A DNA stretch of 7,968 bases. It comes from Saprospiraceae bacterium UBA1994 (GTDB lineage: Bacteria > Bacteroidota > Bacteroidia > Chitinophagales > Saprospiraceae). The translations under genes were made by a program, and so were the position numbers. The notes under the pieces were generated by a model. The model did no database searches, was not told where the DNA came from, and was given only the letters and a program-made list of their open reading frames with translations. The DNA lies in assembly GCA_002335865.1 (NCBI GenBank), contig DDCY01000026.1, forward strand, positions 14,277 to 22,244. The letters are read 5' to 3'. The first letter of the stretch is position 1, and every line of letters begins with the position of its first letter. Below are positions 5,583 through 7,968 of the stretch, one piece after another.

Positions 5583-7190
5583 TTATGATCCTTTAATAGC
5601 TTCCAAATATCTGTTGAGTTGCTCTTTCACCACAGGGAATAAGAAGAATAATCCTATCATGTTGGGGAATACCATAGCAAATATCATTGCATCTGAAAAT
5701 GCCCAAATAGAACTCATATTTGCAGCTGCACCGATTATTATAAATAAACAGAACAAAAGCTTATAAGTGATATCTGCTAATTTTCCTCTACCGAATAAGA
5801 ACTTCCAAGATTGTAATCCATAGTAAGACCAAGATAGCATTGTTGATACTGCAAATAGTACTACAGCAATCGTTAAGAAGACACTACTATATGGAATGTA
5901 CTCAGCAAATGCAAGTGATGTTATTCCTGCTCCTTCATATCCAACTCCTTCGATGAATACTTCTCCACCTTCACCACCATATTCGAATGCTCCTCCTGAG
6001 TTGAATATGATAATAACCAATGCTGTCATTGTACATATTACTACTGTGTCAATGAATGGCTCTAATAATGCAACCAATCCTTCTGATGCAGAATACTTAG
6101 TTCTTACAGCAGAGTGAGCAATAGATGCTGATCCTGCTCCAGCTTCGTTAGAGAACGCTGCTCTTTTGAATCCTATAAGCAATACACCGATCAATCCACC
6201 TATCCCTGCCTGTGGTGTAAATGCTTGAGTGAATATCTGTTGAAATGCTGAAGGAACCTCTGTAAAATTGACCAATAAGATATATATACAAGCCAATAGA
6301 TACATAACTGCCATGAACGGTACTACTTTCTCTGTTACTGACGCTATTCTCTTAATACCTCCAATAATAATAATACCAACGATGATAGCTAATATTAAAC
6401 CTATAATTGCGCCTGCACTAGAACTCTGTAGTGAAAGTAAATCCTTCAATACAATTGTTGCTTGATTCGATTGGGCAGCATTTCCACCTCCGAATGATCC
6501 ACCTATACAGAATATCGCGAAGAAGATAGCGGAAATTTTACCTAACGTGGCAAATCCTCTTTCTTTCAAGCCTTTACTAATATAATACATAGGTCCTCCA
6601 TATACTGTGCCGTCAGGTCCTACATCTCTATATTGGACACCTAGCGTACATTCAACGAACTTAGTTGACATTCCTAAGAATCCACATATAATCATCCAAA
6701 ATGTAGCTCCTGGCCCACCAAGAGCTATTGCTAAGGCTACACCTGCTATGTTACCATTACCTACTGTACCGGATACAGCGGTGGCCAATGCCTGAAAATG
6801 AGATACTTCTCCTTCATGGCTTTCATCTCTTATCGTATTTCTTATATCTCCATCTCCATCTATATCAGCTCCTGCATCACCAACTTCTTGTCCTCCTTCA
6901 ATTTCGTCATATTTACCTCTTACCACGTTGATGGCAGTTTTAAAATATCTGATATTTGGAAAGCCAAAATAGATTGTAAAAAATAATGCCATCAATACCA
7001 ACAATACTATAACTAGTGGTGTGTCAGGTAATATTTCAAAAAAGATAACATTAGAAAAAAAGTCTGAAACTGGCTTAAATGCTTGATCTATTTTCTCATC
7101 AAGCCCCACTTCTCCATCTTGAGCAAATGCCAACATCGGTAGCACCATTAGAGCAAAGAGGATTGTTGATCTATTTTTCAAATTCTGCAT
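5583..7190 (-). CDS. sodium:alanine/glycine symporter family protein (AGCS) with N-terminal extension
   Basis: Inner-membrane secondary transporter that takes up alanine or glycine with Na+ (some members use H+). The 535-residue sequence carries the AGCS core: SGTVGNGNIAGVALAIALGG (140-159), then PGATFWMIICGFLGMSTKF and VECTLGVQYRD, GPMYYISKGL, GGSFGGGNAAQSNQ, and FKRAAFSNEAGAGSASIAHS (the conserved SNEAGxGSA segment). About 11-12 hydrophobic segments follow the first at about 57-76. It is longer than the roughly 450-480-residue proteins of other phyla for two reasons. First, an N-terminal signal-peptide-like stretch (ILFALMVLPMLAFAQ, 10-24) is followed by about 30 polar residues. Second, an acidic Asp/Gly-rich insertion of about 25-30 residues (97-126) contains DIDGDGD (109-115). 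The ATG at 7188-7190 is chosen because it gives this signal-like start; no clear Shine-Dalgarno is seen. It is the first gene of the run and faces the large intergenic region. Confidence 0.94.
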   Translation of the reverse strand: MQNLKNRSTILFALMVLPMLAFAQDGEVGLDEKIDQAFKPVSDFFSNVIFFEILPDTPLVIVLLVLMALFFTIYFGFPNIRYFKTAINVVRGKYDEIEGGQEVGDAGADIDGDGDIRNTIRDESHEGEVSHFQALATAVSGTVGNGNIAGVALAIALGGPGATFWMIICGFLGMSTKFVECTLGVQYRDVGPDGTVYGGPMYYISKGLKERGFATLGKISAIFFAIFCIGGSFGGGNAAQSNQATIVLKDLLSLQSSSAGAIIGLILAIIVGIIIIGGIKRIASVTEKVVPFMAVMYLLACIYILLVNFTEVPSAFQQIFTQAFTPQAGIGGLIGVLLIGFKRAAFSNEAGAGSASIAHSAVRTKYSASEGLVALLEPFIDTVVICTMTALVIIIFNSGGAFEYGGEGGEVFIEGVGYEGAGITSLAFAEYIPYSSVFLTIAVVLFAVSTMLSWSYYGLQSWKFLFGRGKLADITYKLLFCLFIIIGAAANMSSIWAFSDAMIFAMVFPNMIGLFFLFPVVKEQLNRYLEAIKGS

Positions 7191-7434
7191 AGTAGCGTTT
7201 TACTTTAGTATACTTTGGTTTATGGGTAGTATTGCAATTAATATCATGAAAAGTTATTCCAAGAAATAAAACTAAACCGTTAAGGTATCGATATTTTCAT
7301 TTTATACAAAGAAATTGAAAGTTTTCGAGGCTTTCGTCGCATTCAACGCCTACAATCACGCACTGATGTTCTTTCAATCTCATTATCTTATTATGCAGTT
7401 TAGTATACTTCCGTTGCAGAGAGCGGAGTGGTAC

Positions 7435-7460
7435 CCGTAAAGACTATGACATCTTTACGG
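7435..7460. repeat. 9-bp perfect inverted repeat (hairpin) in intergenic region
   Basis: CCGTAAAGA (7435-7443) and TCTTTACGG (7452-7460) are exact reverse complements around an 8-base loop. With one bulged C the stem extends to TAC...GTA (7432-7462). Neither strand has a T-tract directly after it, so it is not a normal intrinsic terminator. It may be an RNA structural element, an operator or part of a relic. Confidence 0.6.
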
Positions 7461-7737
7461 TATGCCATAAAGAATAGCAATACCAGTATTATGAAAAGTA
7501 ATTTTTTTGTTCTATTCAAATTTCTATTAACTCGACCACCTTTATCATATTGTGGACAGTGTAATTATATTTATATTATGTCTAAATTAATAGTTTGCTG
7601 ACCTAAAGTGAACCGATAACATTCATATTTCGATTCATTTATATAAATTAGTAAAGAGAATAACTCGTTCAAGAGTTAGCAACTTAATTAAATCAAATTC
7701 TAAGCAACAAGGATAATCACAATTTTACAAGAATTAC

Positions 7738-7744
7738 AAAAGGA
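7738..7744 (+). promoter_or_regulatory. purine-rich Shine-Dalgarno for the CDGSH gene
   Basis: AAAAGGA ends four bases before the ATG at 7749. It is the clearest ribosome-binding sequence in the window and supports that start. The other genes here show weak or no Shine-Dalgarno, as is common in Bacteroidota. Confidence 0.55.
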
Positions 7745-7748
7745 AAAA

Positions 7749-7943
7749 ATGGAAAAGACAAAAGTAAACGTAAAAATCAATAAAGGAGGACCATTATTGG
7801 TACTTAACACAGTAAACATAATGCATGCAGATGGTTCAGAAGAGGTAAGAGAAAATAGAGTATCATTTTGCAGATGCGGCTTGTCAGCCAATATGCCATT
7901 TTGCGACGGAGCGCATAAAGCTTCAGATTTTGAGAAAGGATAA
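7749..7943 (+). CDS. minimal CDGSH iron-sulfur domain protein
   Basis: The 64-residue protein consists of little more than one CDGSH ([2Fe-2S], 3Cys-1His) motif. Ligands are C41, C43, C52 and H56 in CRCGLSANMPFCDGAH, matching CxC-x2-(S/T)-x3-P-x-C-D-G-(S/A/T)-H, with Ala in place of Ser in the CDGSH signature, as in many bacterial members. Residues 1-35 form the short beta segments that precede the cluster; the short tail after H56 (KASDF) matches the family. There is no signal peptide or membrane helix, so it is probably cytoplasmic, unlike membrane-anchored mitoNEET. Homologues of this class form dimers with redox-active, acid-labile clusters; a role in electron transfer or Fe-S handling is inferred. 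It stands alone at the window edge, with a purine-rich Shine-Dalgarno and a TAA stop; no neighbour indicates a partner. Confidence 0.94.
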   Translation: MEKTKVNVKINKGGPLLVLNTVNIMHADGSEEVRENRVSFCRCGLSANMPFCDGAHKASDFEKG

Positions 7944-7968
7944 AATAGATTATACGATATTGAGAGAA

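Larger units (their letters stand above)
7191..7748. other. 558-base divergent intergenic region with no assignable gene
   Basis: AT-rich spacer between the symporter (minus) and CDGSH (plus) starts, so it should carry both promoters. It contains a strong hairpin (7435-7460), two copies of TTTAGTATACTT (7204-7215 and 7399-7410) and a weak 6-bp hairpin (7661-7678). Open frames are short and lie on both strands: minus 7400-7519 (39 codons from TTG), minus 7297-7383 (28 codons from ATG), and a roughly 50-codon plus frame from about 7447. None has a recognisable product. I saw no tRNA, no riboswitch core motif and no exact TAnnTTTG Bacteroidota -7 element. The middle part may be decayed coding sequence or a small RNA. 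Confidence 0.5.

Noticed and set aside
5896..6986. Several plus-strand ORFs of 60-75 codons across the symporter
   Set aside because: All are antisense shadows of a clearly conserved membrane transporter, with Pro/Thr/Ile-rich or Leu/His-rich artefact composition.
7661..7678. TAACTC-GTTCAA-GAGTTA hairpin resembling a tRNA T-arm
   Set aside because: 6-base loop, no acceptor, D or anticodon arms around it; a chance 6-bp repeat.
7191..7748. Glycine riboswitch upstream of the AGCS symporter
   Set aside because: Considered because such transporters are often glycine-riboswitch targets, but no CCGAAGG-type core or tandem aptamer layout is visible on the minus strand.
7700..7891. 63-codon minus-strand ORF
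   Set aside because: Antisense to the CDGSH gene, whose cluster-binding motif is unmistakable.

Overview
The window is low-GC, gene-dense bacterial DNA that reads as Bacteroidota; the class cannot be resolved from here. Four things support this. There is a decayed type IX secretion system (T9SS) type A sorting domain. Most starts lack strong Shine-Dalgarno sequences. A Nif3-like protein is followed directly by a coiled-coil C4 zinc-ribbon protein. The alanine/glycine symporter carries a signal-peptide-like N-terminal extension.

Layout. 1-969 (+) is the 3' part of a gamma-glutamyltransferase gene, cut by the window edge but with the whole catalytic small subunit. 972-1480 (-) is a gene relic: one beta-propeller (delta-60-like) repeat followed by a T9SS sorting domain, broken by a stop codon and a frameshift. 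1498-2991 (-) encodes an exported TPR protein that resembles the TTC39/IML2 (DUF3808) family. 3172-3203 is a clear intrinsic terminator for the next block. 3228-7190 (-) is a probable five-gene run, in transcription order: AGCS sodium:amino-acid symporter, a 66-residue two-helix membrane protein, a stand-alone heptose-1-phosphate adenylyltransferase (rfaE2), a Nif3-like protein and a zinc-ribbon coiled-coil protein. rfaE2 and the Nif3 gene overlap by ATGA, and the Nif3 and zinc-ribbon genes are 14 bases apart. 7191-7748 is a 558-base divergent intergenic region with a strong hairpin and short unassigned ORFs. 7749-7943 (+) encodes a minimal single-motif CDGSH iron-sulfur protein.

How the genes fit together. 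Most are housekeeping: glutathione/gamma-glutamyl peptide turnover, amino-acid uptake, ADP-heptose supply for LPS, and metal or Fe-S proteins. The rfaE2-Nif3-zinc-ribbon core is translationally coupled or nearly so and ends at the terminator, so it is a credible co-transcribed unit. The symporter and the 66-residue protein may belong to the same transcript, but a 77-base gap leaves room for an internal promoter.

I do not see a convincing new multi-gene system. The points most worth checking are the T9SS cargo relic, the acidic DxDxDGD-type insertion in the symporter, the bacterial TTC39-like protein, the short form of Nif3, and the hairpin-bearing intergenic region upstream of the symporter.
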